Of a stretch of 64,000 nt of DNA, positions 8,625 through 17,240 are shown one piece after another (within the stretch, counting starts at the first letter, position 1; each line of letters begins with the position of its first letter). Location of the stretch: contig NZ_LAQO01000037.1 in NCBI RefSeq assembly GCF_000971975.1, positions 1 to 64,000 on the forward strand. The letters run 5' to 3'. Under the pieces are notes generated by a model. That model did no database searches. It worked only from the letters and a program-made list of their open reading frames with translations, and was not told the DNA's origin. The stretch comes from Paenibacillus algorifonticola. GTDB lineage: Bacteria > Bacillota > Bacilli > Paenibacillales > Paenibacillaceae. The position numbers and the translations under genes are program-made.

Positions 8625-9194
8625 CTAATCTGAACCGTCATGCCAGGTGATTAGGTCCTCTGCCGATTTTCTTCTTCTTGCTTTAGGGATTTTATCCTCG
8701 TTGATATAGCCCATGTGCAAGGTGCCAACAAGCTTCTCATCCGATTGAATGCCAACGCTGCGCTGAAAATCGGCTTCCCGATTGTATTCATTCGTCTTCC
8801 ACACAAAGCCAATCCGCTGCTCCCAGGCAAGCAGCTGCAAATTTTGAATCAAGGTAGCGGCTGCAAGCAGCGCCTCTTCCCGTCTGACTTCGGATTTATC
8901 CTGTTTAATAACGACGAGCAAATGGACAGGAGTCTCCAAGCAATATTCCTTCATCACGCCTTCGCCAAAACGTGCCAGCTCATCCTCTGTGTAAGTAGCT
9001 AGGACAGCATCGGCAAACTGGCGACGATCCTCATTCATAAAAATAATAAACCGCCAGGGCTCCACACTTGAATGGTAGGGTGCCCAGACCGCTGCATTCA
9101 GCAATCCCAACAACGTTTGTTTCGACAAGGGCTGATCCGTAAACGACTTAATCGTTCGACGTTCCCGAATGACACGCTCAATAGAATGGCTCAT
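8625..9194 (-). CDS. nitroreductase-family flavoprotein, candidate siderophore-iron reductase
   Basis: A 189-residue FMN-binding nitroreductase-fold protein. IRERRTIKSF is the N-terminal FMN-phosphate motif (R-x-R-R-x-x-x-x-F), AAVWAPYHSSVEPWRFII the A-P-S/N-x-x-N/P-W-x-F block, and the C-terminal half keeps LIQNLQLLAWEQRIGFVWKT. The usual G-Y-P-E end is replaced by LHMGYINEDKIPKARRRKSA. Its start codon overlaps the stop of the binding-protein gene by one base (TAATG), so the two are translationally coupled. A close paralogue sits after module B. The repeated pairing with siderophore-binding lipoproteins suggests a role in reducing ferric siderophore after uptake; this is inference. Confidence 0.85.
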   Translation of the reverse strand: MSHSIERVIRERRTIKSFTDQPLSKQTLLGLLNAAVWAPYHSSVEPWRFIIFMNEDRRQFADAVLATYTEDELARFGEGVMKEYCLETPVHLLVVIKQDKSEVRREEALLAAATLIQNLQLLAWEQRIGFVWKTNEYNREADFQRSVGIQSDEKLVGTLHMGYINEDKIPKARRRKSAEDLITWHDGSD

Positions 9195-10120
9195 TATTCA
9201 GTTCCATTATGCTGTTTAATCGTCTCGACAATTTCATTCACGGCGTTCAATGTAGCTACTGGGGAGAAGCTGAAGTTCATCCAGTCCTTATCTCCGACAA
9301 GATAGACATGGTTCTCCTTCACAGCTTTAAGGCCCTTCCATACCGCATTGGTTTTCATATCTTCATATATTTTTTGTGCGCTCGCCGCATCATCTCCAGC
9401 CTCTACCTGAAGGATAATATGATCAGGATTAAACTCTGGCAGCATTTCCAGCGAAATGGCGATGCTCTCCTCGTCCTTAGGGAAAGCGGCTACTGAATTC
9501 AGTCCCAATTCGCCATGTATCACTTTGCCGCGGCTCGCTAGAGGTCCCATGACGTAGCTGTCTTTGCCAATAATTCGCATATACATGAACGTTTCTGATC
9601 CGACTAGGGGCTTCAGGCTTTCATTTGCTATTTTGATTTGCTCCTCATAATCCGCAATAACCTGCTCGGCCTGCTCCTTCTTGCCAAGTGCATCCCCCAT
9701 ATCTCGCAATTCGTCGCGCCAATTGTCACGATCAGGGAGCAAGACCGTTTCTGCGATTTTAGCCAATTGATCAACATTTTTCGCGTCCCGCCAATTTGCT
9801 CCGATAATTAGATCAGGCTCTGCCGCCAAAATACCCTCCAGGTTAAGAACGCCGCCCAGCTTTGGCACAGCATCGAATGCCCCGTTTAAATAGCTTGGAA
9901 ATTCGGCATTTGCATTTTCAGCAGCTACCGGAATGACGCCTAGCGAATATAAAAAATCTGGATATGTTACCGTAGTCGCCACTACCCGAAGCGTTTTCTC
10001 GGCTGCATCGGTCTGCGCAACTGGATTATTTAATGTGTTATCCTCCTTAGCTCCACAAGCAGCAACAAGCAGCAGTGATAGCGCGATAGCTGCAAACCCC
10101 CATTTTCGTGCGCGTTTCAT
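9194..10120 (-). CDS. iron-siderophore ABC transporter substrate-binding lipoprotein (module A)
   Basis: A 308-residue lipoprotein: signal peptide MKRARKWGFAAIALSLLLV with lipobox VAAC, then a class III (FepB/FhuD-like, helical backbone) binding fold. Typical segments are TYPDFLYSLGVIPVAA, LEGILAAEPDLIIGANW, LLPDRDNWRDELRDMGDALG, FNPDHIILQVEAGDD and VYLVGDKDWMNFSFSP. ATG 10120 follows GAGGGATGGAG. A Fur box overlaps its promoter. It lies directly after the Btr-like gene, whose C-terminal domain is a close sequence twin, and is coupled to the nitroreductase. No permease or ATPase is encoded nearby, so it must share a transporter encoded elsewhere. Confidence 0.92.
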   Translation of the reverse strand: MKRARKWGFAAIALSLLLVAACGAKEDNTLNNPVAQTDAAEKTLRVVATTVTYPDFLYSLGVIPVAAENANAEFPSYLNGAFDAVPKLGGVLNLEGILAAEPDLIIGANWRDAKNVDQLAKIAETVLLPDRDNWRDELRDMGDALGKKEQAEQVIADYEEQIKIANESLKPLVGSETFMYMRIIGKDSYVMGPLASRGKVIHGELGLNSVAAFPKDEESIAISLEMLPEFNPDHIILQVEAGDDAASAQKIYEDMKTNAVWKGLKAVKENHVYLVGDKDWMNFSFSPVATLNAVNEIVETIKQHNGTE

Positions 10121-10140
10121 TTCTCCATCCCTCTCAAATG

Positions 10141-10161
10141 TAATAATAATTCTCATTCTCA
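10141..10161 (-). promoter_or_regulatory. Fur box upstream of the module A lipoprotein
   Basis: Read on the minus strand, TGAGAATTATTATTA matches the 7-1-7 consensus TGATAATNATTATCA at 12 of 14 informative positions, and an overlapping TGAGAATGAGAATTA extends it. A TATAAT lies just upstream, so bound Fur would cover the transcription start. Iron repression is inferred. Confidence 0.75.
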
Positions 10162-10233
10162 TTATAGGATGTGTCCACCAAATAGGAATGGAGAAAAGGG
10201 AAGCGGACGTGGATTTTCGCGCATTTCCCTATG

Positions 10234-11841
10234 TCAGCGGACTACGCCGCGCTCGAACATTTGCAGCATATGCTGCATGGCAAATCCAGTGGACAAGGGA
10301 GAAAAGGAGAAGTTATACCATTCTCGATGCCCCACTGTATATATCCGACTTGTAGGGGATTTCATTAATTTTCTCCATCCGGGCTGCTGCAATAAAGCTT
10401 CCCGGCTGCTGTCAGCCTGCTCACCTGTTTGCAAAATGATGTGATCAGCTCCCAGCCCAGCTAACTGTTCGACCGACAGGATTTTTCCGTCGATATGCAG
10501 CAGCGACTTTTCAGGTGGAATCAAACCAAGCTCGGTATACAGTATTTTCCCTCTCGATGATTGATTGCCAAACACGATGAGGCCCTCCTGAGTCATACGC
10601 GCATAAGCGACCGTTTCATTAGTTGTCAGCAGCTTAAGCTGTTCTCGAACCTCATCCCGCTTGTCATCATACCAGCGAATGAAACGATGGGCTTGCTTCT
10701 TTTTATCCAAAATCTCGCCCACATCTGTCAGCTCATCCCGCCAATCATTATGGCTTGGCAGCAGGAAGGTAGGGGCAATTCGGCTTAGAGCATCATAGTT
10801 TTCATAATCCTTCCATTCCGCAGCCAATATGACATCTGGCTTGAACGGTTTGAAATATTCAGGATCGAAGTGATGGCTGTTATTCAGCTTGGGTACCTGC
10901 TTGAACGCCTCCAGCAAATAACTGGGGAACTCCTGATCCGGAGAAAAGGCAGCAATAGGTATGGTCCCAAGCAGGTACATCAATTCGGGATGAGTGACCG
11001 TCGTCCCCAGAATACGCCGATTATGCAAATAAAAACGGGGAGATACACCAACCTTTTGCTTAAACCTTCTACTAAAATAATGCTCATCCTCAAAGCCGAC
11101 TTTACGGGCGATGGCGTACAAGCTTTCTTTGGACATCGTGAGCAATTCCTTGGCTTTATCGATGCGCAGTCTGATTAAATAATCGCTTGGATTTTCACCT
11201 GTTATTTCCTTAAACAACGTTGTATACCAACGTCTGCTGAGCTGCGCGATGCCCGCCAAATCTTCAATTGTAATGGCTTCATCGTAATGAAGCTTTAAAT
11301 ATTCGATCGTGCTCTCGACGGCATGGCGAGGGTCAACATCGGTTCGCGAAGCATGGGATTCCATCAACAGATAGATAAGCTTCTGAAATAGAAACTGATT
11401 TTCAAGCTGCTTCTGCATGCCTATGAAAGGGGAAGGCTCTTGAAGCTTCTGCACCATAGCTCGGAGCGAACGAGGGGTATGCGACACGGTCTCATATTGA
11501 AAATAAGAAAATGTCTTGACGGACGCCGCTGAAAGTTTATTTTCTGCACGACTGAGCTGAACAACTTCACAGGCAACGATGCTGATGTTCAATAAATGAC
11601 TGCCTTGATTCGTTATCTGCAACGAATGCCCTGGCTTTATTATGAAATGAGAATCGGATGGCAAAATAGGCTGACTGTGCTTACGATCTACTTGGGCTTT
11701 CGCTGTACCGCCTAGCACAAATAACAGCTGATGCTCGTTTTTCGGTGGAATAAGGACTAGCCCCTCTACAGGGACAGCATGCTTTGCTGCATTTGTCATC
11801 GTCACGAACAGATCCTGGAACGGAACATTTTTGCCAGACAT
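10234..11841 (-). CDS. Btr-like AraC regulator fused to a cytosolic siderophore-binding domain (module A)
   Basis: 535 residues. A cupin-like N-terminal part (about 1-160) is followed by an AraC/XylS DNA-binding domain at about 175-272 (TIEDLAGIAQLSRRWYTTLF and AIARKVGFEDEHYFSRRFKQ), and then a periplasmic-binding-protein-like domain at 277-535 (THPELMYLLGTIPIAA, LPSHNDWRDELTDVGEIL). There is no signal peptide, so the binding domain stays inside the cell. Bacillus subtilis Btr (YbbB) has this design and activates bacillibactin uptake on binding the siderophore, so a matching role is likely for the adjacent lipoprotein gene. ATG 11841 follows AAGGAGG; the gene begins 29 bp after the AraC gene upstream. 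No Fur box was found before it. Confidence 0.9.
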   Translation of the reverse strand: MSGKNVPFQDLFVTMTNAAKHAVPVEGLVLIPPKNEHQLLFVLGGTAKAQVDRKHSQPILPSDSHFIIKPGHSLQITNQGSHLLNISIVACEVVQLSRAENKLSAASVKTFSYFQYETVSHTPRSLRAMVQKLQEPSPFIGMQKQLENQFLFQKLIYLLMESHASRTDVDPRHAVESTIEYLKLHYDEAITIEDLAGIAQLSRRWYTTLFKEITGENPSDYLIRLRIDKAKELLTMSKESLYAIARKVGFEDEHYFSRRFKQKVGVSPRFYLHNRRILGTTVTHPELMYLLGTIPIAAFSPDQEFPSYLLEAFKQVPKLNNSHHFDPEYFKPFKPDVILAAEWKDYENYDALSRIAPTFLLPSHNDWRDELTDVGEILDKKKQAHRFIRWYDDKRDEVREQLKLLTTNETVAYARMTQEGLIVFGNQSSRGKILYTELGLIPPEKSLLHIDGKILSVEQLAGLGADHIILQTGEQADSSREALLQQPGWRKLMKSPTSRIYTVGHREWYNFSFSPLSTGFAMQHMLQMFERGVVR

Positions 11842-11870
11842 GTGGGCGCCTCCTTGCTAGTAATAAAAGC

Positions 11871-12668
11871 TTATGTTCTGCTTCCTGTTAACTGAATCGC
11901 TTCTCTATATTGGCTGGGCGTTCGTTTCATATGCTGCTTGAACTGTCTCATAAAATGAATCTCGTTATTATATCCGCTCATCTCCGCAATTTTCTTAACG
12001 GAAATATCCGTCGTTGAAAGCAAATATTTCGCATGCTCGATTCGGCTCAGAATCAGGTCTGTAATTGGGCTAACGCCAAAAAAATCCTTATACAAGTGCT
12101 GGAAACAAGATTTGCTCATCGTCAGCTCATGAGAGAGTCCGGCTATCGTCCACGGGAGAAAAGGCTGATTGTACATTTTAGTGCGGACAATCGGCATTTT
12201 ATTGTAGTGTGTGCTGCTGATTTCCTTGTTGGAAACATGAATCTTATTGCTTAGCTTAATAAAAAACAGCTTCAAATATAATTGAATCGTTTCTGACCTG
12301 AAACGGTTGGAGGAATAGTTTTCGTAGCACAAATGGTTAATCATCATCGACAGCTCATTCATGTCGCCAATGCGGATAATCTGATTTTGGGGAATGTCCA
12401 GCTCAGCGAGCAGAGCTTCATCGCCATCCTGCAGCTTGAAGTGAAACCAGTCATTCGTAAACTGCGCTCCGCATGCCCGGTACATTTGTGGCTCGTCCTC
12501 GCTGTAAAGGATGAAGGAATCGGGTTCAGTTCGTATTTCGGAGCCATTTAAGGTAAAAAATGCAGGCGTTTTCAAAAGCAGCAGCATATAGTCGCCAGAT
12601 CCTTGCGGCCTGTTAATAATAAAATCGCTGTCGTGGCTGTGATTAAAGCCGATATTTCCAATATTCAT
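11871..12668 (-). CDS. AraC-family transcriptional regulator, probably of the GH51 gene
   Basis: 265 residues: an N-terminal sugar-sensing cupin-like domain (about 1-150, with HSHDSDFIINRPQGSGDYML) and a C-terminal AraC/XylS helix-turn-helix domain (about 170-262: PWTIAGLSHELTMSKSCFQH and VKKIAEMSGYNNEIHFMRQF, ending TPSQYREAIQL). The start MNIGNIG at 12668 is chosen because GGAGG lies 5 nt upstream; longer frames have no ribosome site. It is divergent from the arabinofuranosidase gene across a 181-bp gap, the usual layout for a dedicated activator of sugar use. The Btr-like gene follows on the same strand and might be cotranscribed. Confidence 0.87.
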   Translation of the reverse strand: MNIGNIGFNHSHDSDFIINRPQGSGDYMLLLLKTPAFFTLNGSEIRTEPDSFILYSEDEPQMYRACGAQFTNDWFHFKLQDGDEALLAELDIPQNQIIRIGDMNELSMMINHLCYENYSSNRFRSETIQLYLKLFFIKLSNKIHVSNKEISSTHYNKMPIVRTKMYNQPFLPWTIAGLSHELTMSKSCFQHLYKDFFGVSPITDLILSRIEHAKYLLSTTDISVKKIAEMSGYNNEIHFMRQFKQHMKRTPSQYREAIQLTGSRT

Positions 12669-12849
12669 AAGCTCCTCCATCGGTACGGGGTATGCCCATT
12701 GTATATTCCGCGCGCAGCGTTGTAAATACAATTTGCACAATAGGTTAGTAGATGCGCATGATGTGTAATTGAATGTCCCTGCCCTTCTAAATTATGCTGA
12801 ATATATAAAATTCAACGTTCAGCGTGACGTGGCAAAGAGAGGGATAAAT

Positions 12850-14799
12850 ATGAAAATAAATATAACAAATCAACGTGGCCCTGCTATCGAGAAGGGCATG
12901 ATCGGGCTGTTTTTTGAAGATATCAATTACGGGCTGGACGGTGGCCTTCATGCTGAAATGATCGAAAACCGTTCCTTCGAGTTTTTAGAAACAACGGGTC
13001 ACAAAGGCAGCGTCCAAGAGACGTACGCCGGACTTTATGGCTGGAGCGCATTTCCGCAAGCTGCAAGCGGCGCTATTTTGAATATCGAAACAAACAAACC
13101 GCAAAATACGACAAACCCGCACTACCTGGCGTTTACCGCGACGGATAGCCAGAAGGCGTTCACGAATAAAGCGTATGATGGTGTTTGTTTGAAAAAGGAT
13201 GCGGTCTATTACGTTTCTTTCTACGCACGGGCGGAAAATTATTCGGGTGGCATTGAAGTGTTTGTAGAGAAAAATGACAAGATCATGGCTTTCGCGGAGG
13301 TCACTTCATCCGTCAAAGGCGAGTGGATTCAATATAAAGCGGAATTACGCGCTAGCGAGGCCGTTTCCTATGGTGCTTTTGTCATCCAACTGAACGAGCC
13401 GGGTACCGTTTGCTTTGATTTTATTTCCATGCTTCCTGCGGATGCGGTGCTAGGACTGTTCCGCAAAGATTTGGTGGAGCTGTTGAAGGATATGAAGCCG
13501 GGATTTTTGCGGTTCCCTGGAGGCTGCGTCGTAGAGGGCTATTCTCTGGACAACCGTTACCAATGGAAGCATAGCATAGGAAAAGCGGAAGAGAGGAAAC
13601 CAAACACCAACCGCTGGGCGCTGCACGGAAATCATGAAGAGAACCAGTTTACGAGCCCATACAGCCACTATAATCAGACGCTTGGAATCGGGTATTACGA
13701 GTATTTTCTGCTATGCGAATATTTGGGGGCGAAGGCGATCCCGGTCTTGAATGTTGGACTCGCCTGTCAGTATCAGTCCGATGAACTCGTATGCGTTGAT
13801 ACGCCAGCTTTTCAAGAATATATTGACGATGCTCTGGATCTGATCGAGTTCGCTAATGGGCCAGCAGATTCGCCATGGGGACTTATTCGTGCGCAAATGG
13901 GGCATCCGAAGCCTTTCGGGCTAGAGATGATTGGTCTCGGGAATGAGCAGTGGGAAACGGAGCATGTCGATTTTTATAAGCGGTCTGATCTATTCCAGCA
14001 AGCTATTCATCGTCAATATCCAGCGATGAAGCTCATCGGCTCTGCCGGCCCGGATATTTCCTCTGAAAACTATGAAAATGCGTGGAAATACTATAAAGAC
14101 AGAGCAGCGAAAAACCCGGATTTTGTGTATGCGGTAGACGAGCATTATTACGTGAAGCCGGAATGGCTGTGCGAAAACGTCCATTTCTATGACAAGTACC
14201 CAAGAAACATCAAGGTATTTGCTGGCGAATATGCGGCTCACCATGGCAATGGCATGAACTCGCCCCATTTTAACAACTGGAGTGCCGCTTTGGGGGAGGC
14301 GGCCTTTATGACAGGACTGGAGCGGAATGCTGATGTAGTTGTACTTGCTTCTTATGCGCCGCTGTTCGCAAGATTGGGCTATTCCCAGTGGTCACCCGAT
14401 ATGATTTGGCTCGATGGCGAGCATTCCTATGGAAGTCCTAGCTACTATGTGCAAAAAATGTACAGCACGCTGATGGGAAGCGAGCTGTTGAAGGTCATTT
14501 GCGATGAAGAAGTGATTCCGTTCACCGTCTCTTATGATGAAGAAGAAGGCGTGATCTTCGTGAAGCTGGTCAATACGCTCGACCGTGCGGTTCGAGTAGA
14601 GTTGAAAACCGAATTCCCGCTAGCCGAAGAAGCGGAGGTTTATATTATGCAAGGAGGCGAAGACGACGTCAACTCCATCGAGCTTCCGCTTAGCGTAGCC
14701 CCGCAAAGACATGAAATCAAGGTGGCCAGCACGATGGAATATGAAGTTAATGCGAAGTCATTTCATGTCATTAAGATGTTTTGCAAGGATGGGAAATAG
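12850..14799 (+). CDS. abfA: alpha-L-arabinofuranosidase, GH51-like
   Basis: A 649-residue glycosidase without signal peptide, hence intracellular, hydrolysing terminal alpha-L-arabinofuranosyl residues from imported arabino-oligosaccharides. The N-terminal strand GMIGLFFEDINYGLDGGLHA is typical of clan GH-A GH51 enzymes; FLRFPGGCVVEGY marks the substrate pocket; the acid/base is Glu366 in GLGNEQWE and the nucleophile Glu460 in VFAGEYAAH. A C-terminal beta-sandwich follows (about 530-649). An insertion after the N-terminus (about 70-200) looks like a carbohydrate-binding module. ATG 12850 follows AGAGGGA; the frame is open further upstream but without a ribosome site. A divergent AraC gene is the likely regulator. 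Confidence 0.92.
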   Translation: MKINITNQRGPAIEKGMIGLFFEDINYGLDGGLHAEMIENRSFEFLETTGHKGSVQETYAGLYGWSAFPQAASGAILNIETNKPQNTTNPHYLAFTATDSQKAFTNKAYDGVCLKKDAVYYVSFYARAENYSGGIEVFVEKNDKIMAFAEVTSSVKGEWIQYKAELRASEAVSYGAFVIQLNEPGTVCFDFISMLPADAVLGLFRKDLVELLKDMKPGFLRFPGGCVVEGYSLDNRYQWKHSIGKAEERKPNTNRWALHGNHEENQFTSPYSHYNQTLGIGYYEYFLLCEYLGAKAIPVLNVGLACQYQSDELVCVDTPAFQEYIDDALDLIEFANGPADSPWGLIRAQMGHPKPFGLEMIGLGNEQWETEHVDFYKRSDLFQQAIHRQYPAMKLIGSAGPDISSENYENAWKYYKDRAAKNPDFVYAVDEHYYVKPEWLCENVHFYDKYPRNIKVFAGEYAAHHGNGMNSPHFNNWSAALGEAAFMTGLERNADVVVLASYAPLFARLGYSQWSPDMIWLDGEHSYGSPSYYVQKMYSTLMGSELLKVICDEEVIPFTVSYDEEEGVIFVKLVNTLDRAVRVELKTEFPLAEEAEVYIMQGGEDDVNSIELPLSVAPQRHEIKVASTMEYEVNAKSFHVIKMFCKDGK

Positions 14800-14861
14800 G
14801 GAAAGCTTGAACGGTGCAATAGGAGTTACGGCAGTGAGTTGAACAGGTAGGGCCCAGCAGG

Positions 14862-14915
14862 GACCAGCCGAGCGGTGGAATGGAAGTATCCGTTGCTGGG
14901 GCTGGTCTTTTTTTC
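14862..14915 (+). terminator. rho-independent terminator of the GH51 gene
   Basis: GGACCAGCC pairs with GGGCTGGTC across a loop of about 30 nt and is followed by eight T. Confidence 0.7.
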
Positions 14916-15071
14916 GGCGAGGGGAAATGGGCTTAACGTCTGTCTTAGCTTCAAATCAGCTATACGTAGGTTAAATAGCATGCTATAGTCAAATTTAAGC
15001 AGTAGCAGGGGGATTATCCCATTTTCAATAGCGGATTTAGCATTCTTGAACCGACCGAGGAGATGGTTTTC

Positions 15072-15473
15072 ATGGAGCAGGATGATATCAACATAAGAAT
15101 GGATAGACAAAGAGACATTTTAGCGGAGGAACATAGAGATCCTTTCGTCATTACTTTTTTCACCTTTGCCAATGAAGATATTTATGGTTTTGTTGCTAAG
15201 GGCAGCACGGGATTTTCCAAATATGGCTTAGACATTATTGCTGCGGCCGTATCCACGCTTACGATTAATGCCGTTAATTCCATCAATCAATTTACAGATG
15301 ACAGTCCTGAGGTAGACATGGGCAGGAACTATATGAAATGCATCATTCATGAAAAAGTCAGCAGAGATTCGCAAATTTTATTGCGATCACTCCGGCTAGG
15401 CATGGAAGACATTCAGCGTTCATATGGCGAGCAATATTTGATTATTGAGGAAATAAGGATGGAGAAAAGTTGA
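15072..15473 (+). CDS. Prp-like protein lacking the catalytic His and Cys
   Basis: A 133-residue protein whose core (about 24-130) matches ribosomal-processing cysteine protease Prp (YsxB): VAKGSTGFSKYGLDIIAAAV aligns with the Prp signature G-H-A-G-x-x-x-Y-G-x-D-I-V-C-A-A-V, followed by STLTINAVNSI. The catalytic His is Ser45 and the catalytic Cys is Ala57 here, so it should not cleave. True Prp trims the N-terminus of ribosomal protein L27 and sits between rplU and rpmA; this copy does not, and has an extra 20-residue charged N-terminus. ATG 15072 is preferred over 15063 because GAGGAG is 9 nt away. It may bind a Prp substrate or act as a decoy; unknown. Confidence 0.7.
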   Translation: MEQDDINIRMDRQRDILAEEHRDPFVITFFTFANEDIYGFVAKGSTGFSKYGLDIIAAAVSTLTINAVNSINQFTDDSPEVDMGRNYMKCIIHEKVSRDSQILLRSLRLGMEDIQRSYGEQYLIIEEIRMEKS

Positions 15474-15500
15474 AGTGAAATAGATAGGGAGGAAATTCAG

Positions 15501-16034
15501 ATGAAACAAGCATTAATCATTATCGATGTGCAGGAGGCTTTTTTTAACTTGCCGGAAAATTACTTATATCAAAAAGAGGACTTGGTGCTCCGCATCAACC
15601 AATGGATTGCGGCTGCTCGTAGTGCAGAGGTTCCAGTGATTTTTATCCAGCATACGGATTATGACAATATAAACGATGAATTTTACGTAGATTCACCAGA
15701 TTGGCAGCTTTATCACGGACTGGACATCAGGGCCGAAGATGTAGTTTCGCGAAAGACGACATGGGATTCGTTCCACGAGACCGAATTGGCTGTTGTATTG
15801 GAGGGTAAATCGATTGACCAGCTTATTTTTGCCGGAGCACAAACCGAATTTTGTTTGGATACAACGATTCGAGCCGCGTACAGCCGTGGCTATAAGTCTA
15901 ATATTTTGGCGAAAAATAGCCATAGCACACTTGCGAACGCTGTGCTGACCGCTCCTCAAATTATTGAGCATCACGAGCACATATGGAATGGAAGGTTTGT
16001 CACGATTCGCGAATTAGATGAGCATATATTTTAA
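15501..16034 (+). CDS. isochorismatase-family cysteine hydrolase
   Basis: A 177-residue cytoplasmic hydrolase with the complete triad of the family: Asp9 (ALIIIDVQEAFF), Lys85 (VVSRKTTWDSF) and Cys118 (FAGAQTEFCLDTTIRAAYSR). The length is usual for the nicotinamidase-related/YcaC-like branch rather than EntB. Substrates in this family include isochorismate, nicotinamide and N-carbamoyl compounds, and the sequence does not decide among them. The ATG follows AGGGAGGAAATTCAG. It begins 27 bp after the Prp-like gene and probably shares its transcript. A dispersed repeat starts 6 bp after its stop codon. Confidence 0.88.
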   Translation: MKQALIIIDVQEAFFNLPENYLYQKEDLVLRINQWIAAARSAEVPVIFIQHTDYDNINDEFYVDSPDWQLYHGLDIRAEDVVSRKTTWDSFHETELAVVLEGKSIDQLIFAGAQTEFCLDTTIRAAYSRGYKSNILAKNSHSTLANAVLTAPQIIEHHEHIWNGRFVTIRELDEHIF

Positions 16035-16039
16035 CCCTA

Positions 16040-16425
16040 GACCACGCAGCACGGGAAGTTCGCTCCTTTTTGGAGGACTGAGGTTCCGCTATTTTGGCTT
16101 TTTCTACGAGTTCAGGCCGTAAGCGGACAGGAAAGCCGTTATCGCTCTCATTATCACGTCAAAATGGTCATTTACAGCGAAATAGCGGCTCCTGAGTCCG
16201 CAGCTTGTGCCTTAACCCGTGATCCTGTTAATATAGCGGCTTCTGAGTCCGCCAAGTCTATCTTTGTGCAGGGAGGGAGTAAGACCTAAAACAAAAAAAA
16301 GATAGAGCCGCCTTTCGGTATGTATGTTCACATTCATGAGGGCTGACATTCTCGTTAGTAGAGGCCATAGATTTGATGCTAAATTCGATCTGACTCTGGC
16401 TCGTTTACGTTTGCTCAGACGCACT
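16040..16425 (+). repeat. dispersed non-coding repeat, copy 2
   Basis: Matches 2055-2446 over nearly its full length in the same orientation, with small indels and substitutions. It lacks the left ~110 bp of copy 1 and abuts the stop codon of the hydrolase gene. Its right end runs 21 bp into the 3' end of the opposing gene at 16405-16800, supplying that protein's last residues. Shared blocks include GGCCGTAAGCGGACAGGAAA, AGCGGCTCCTGAGTCCGCAG and CTGACATTCTCG. Confidence 0.75.
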
Positions 16426-16800
16426 CGATTGTATTCGATCTATCTCATATCCCATCTCCTGCATAGCGGCAAGTCCGTCCTTGATGACAATCGTCTTTGA
16501 CCCGTTCCACCCGCAGCTTAATCCATATAAGATCCACTCTCGAACTCGTTTGGGATGATTGAGATTGTAAGCTTCTTTAGGCATGCTGTGCTTATCATTA
16601 GCCAATATAAATCCTGAATTCAGCGGACACCCAATGATAGGATCATCCCATGTACGTATAAGGATTTGAAAAGGATGGATTTTTGATTCCTTTAGAAAAA
16701 TTTTCAGTTCGTGCAAGCATGTCTGGTTTTCCACCCTCATAGACAGCGTGTATTTATAGTCTACTCCGTCGATTGATATATCGCGCAGCTTGTTCTTCAT
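16405..16800 (-). CDS. small protein of unknown function
   Basis: 131 residues, soluble, without recognised motif. The middle has FLKESKIHPFQILIRTWDDP and IGCPLNSGFILANDK, the end VREWILYGLSCGWNGSKTIV followed by MQEMGYEIDRIQ. The ATG follows GCAGGTGATAAA. The last seven codons (SSASEQT region) and the stop lie in the right edge of the dispersed repeat, so the natural C-terminus may have been replaced by repeat sequence. It stands alone. Confidence 0.6.
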   Translation of the reverse strand: MKNKLRDISIDGVDYKYTLSMRVENQTCLHELKIFLKESKIHPFQILIRTWDDPIIGCPLNSGFILANDKHSMPKEAYNLNHPKRVREWILYGLSCGWNGSKTIVIKDGLAAMQEMGYEIDRIQSSASEQT

Positions 16801-16865
16801 TTTATCACCTGCTCAAGAAAGTTTTATTAAACATCGTATATCTATTCTAATTATTTGAATTGGAG

Positions 16866-17036
16866 CGTACATGGACGATGGGGGAGAAGCTGGGAAGGCT
16901 GCAGGCGACAGGACTGTTCTATCAGTTTATCCATAAGCTGCTGTGGCAGTTGAAGTCCGAGGAGAAAAGTTTTGAAAAAGCTGATTTTGTAACGAGCGAG
17001 ATTCGTTATTTGCTTGACCATTATCAGGCTGGCATC
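16866..17036 (+). pseudogene. fragment of an AraC-type regulator of the nested-module family
   Basis: The translated stretch TGLFYQFIHKLLWQLKSEEK followed by EIRYLLDHYQAGI aligns with the segment just before the DNA-binding domain in the regulators at 23471, 57959 and 60722 (for example KSLFYQFVYELLWQIQRQG and QAIRYMTENYQHNI). Everything before and after is missing; the frame runs on into unrelated sequence. It is the remnant of another iron module. No ribosome site or start precedes it. Confidence 0.75.
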
Positions 17037-17240
17037 AGATACGCTTGTGCGAACGACAAGCTTTGCGATGGGTATACCGGCTGGCGTTATCGTCACAATC
17101 GTAAGTGTGCCTTATTTCTTGTATTTATTGATGAGATCGTCTTAGTGGAGATTGGGGAAGGGGTATTAGGCTCATTTTTACAATTCCGGCCCTCCAGCCT
17201 CATCAACGGGCGTATCCAACAATTAAATCGATCAAGTCTT
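17037..17240. other. about 200 bp of unassigned sequence between relic and next gene
   Basis: No gene, hairpin or repeat is evident. The minus strand can be read as TITPAGIPIAKLVVRTSVSD, a weakly membrane-like fragment that may be debris of a deleted neighbour. Confidence 0.25.

Noticed and set aside
12669..12849. Riboswitch or T-box in the gap between the AraC and GH51 genes
   Set aside because: Only about 180 bp shared by two divergent promoters; no conserved leader motif seen.
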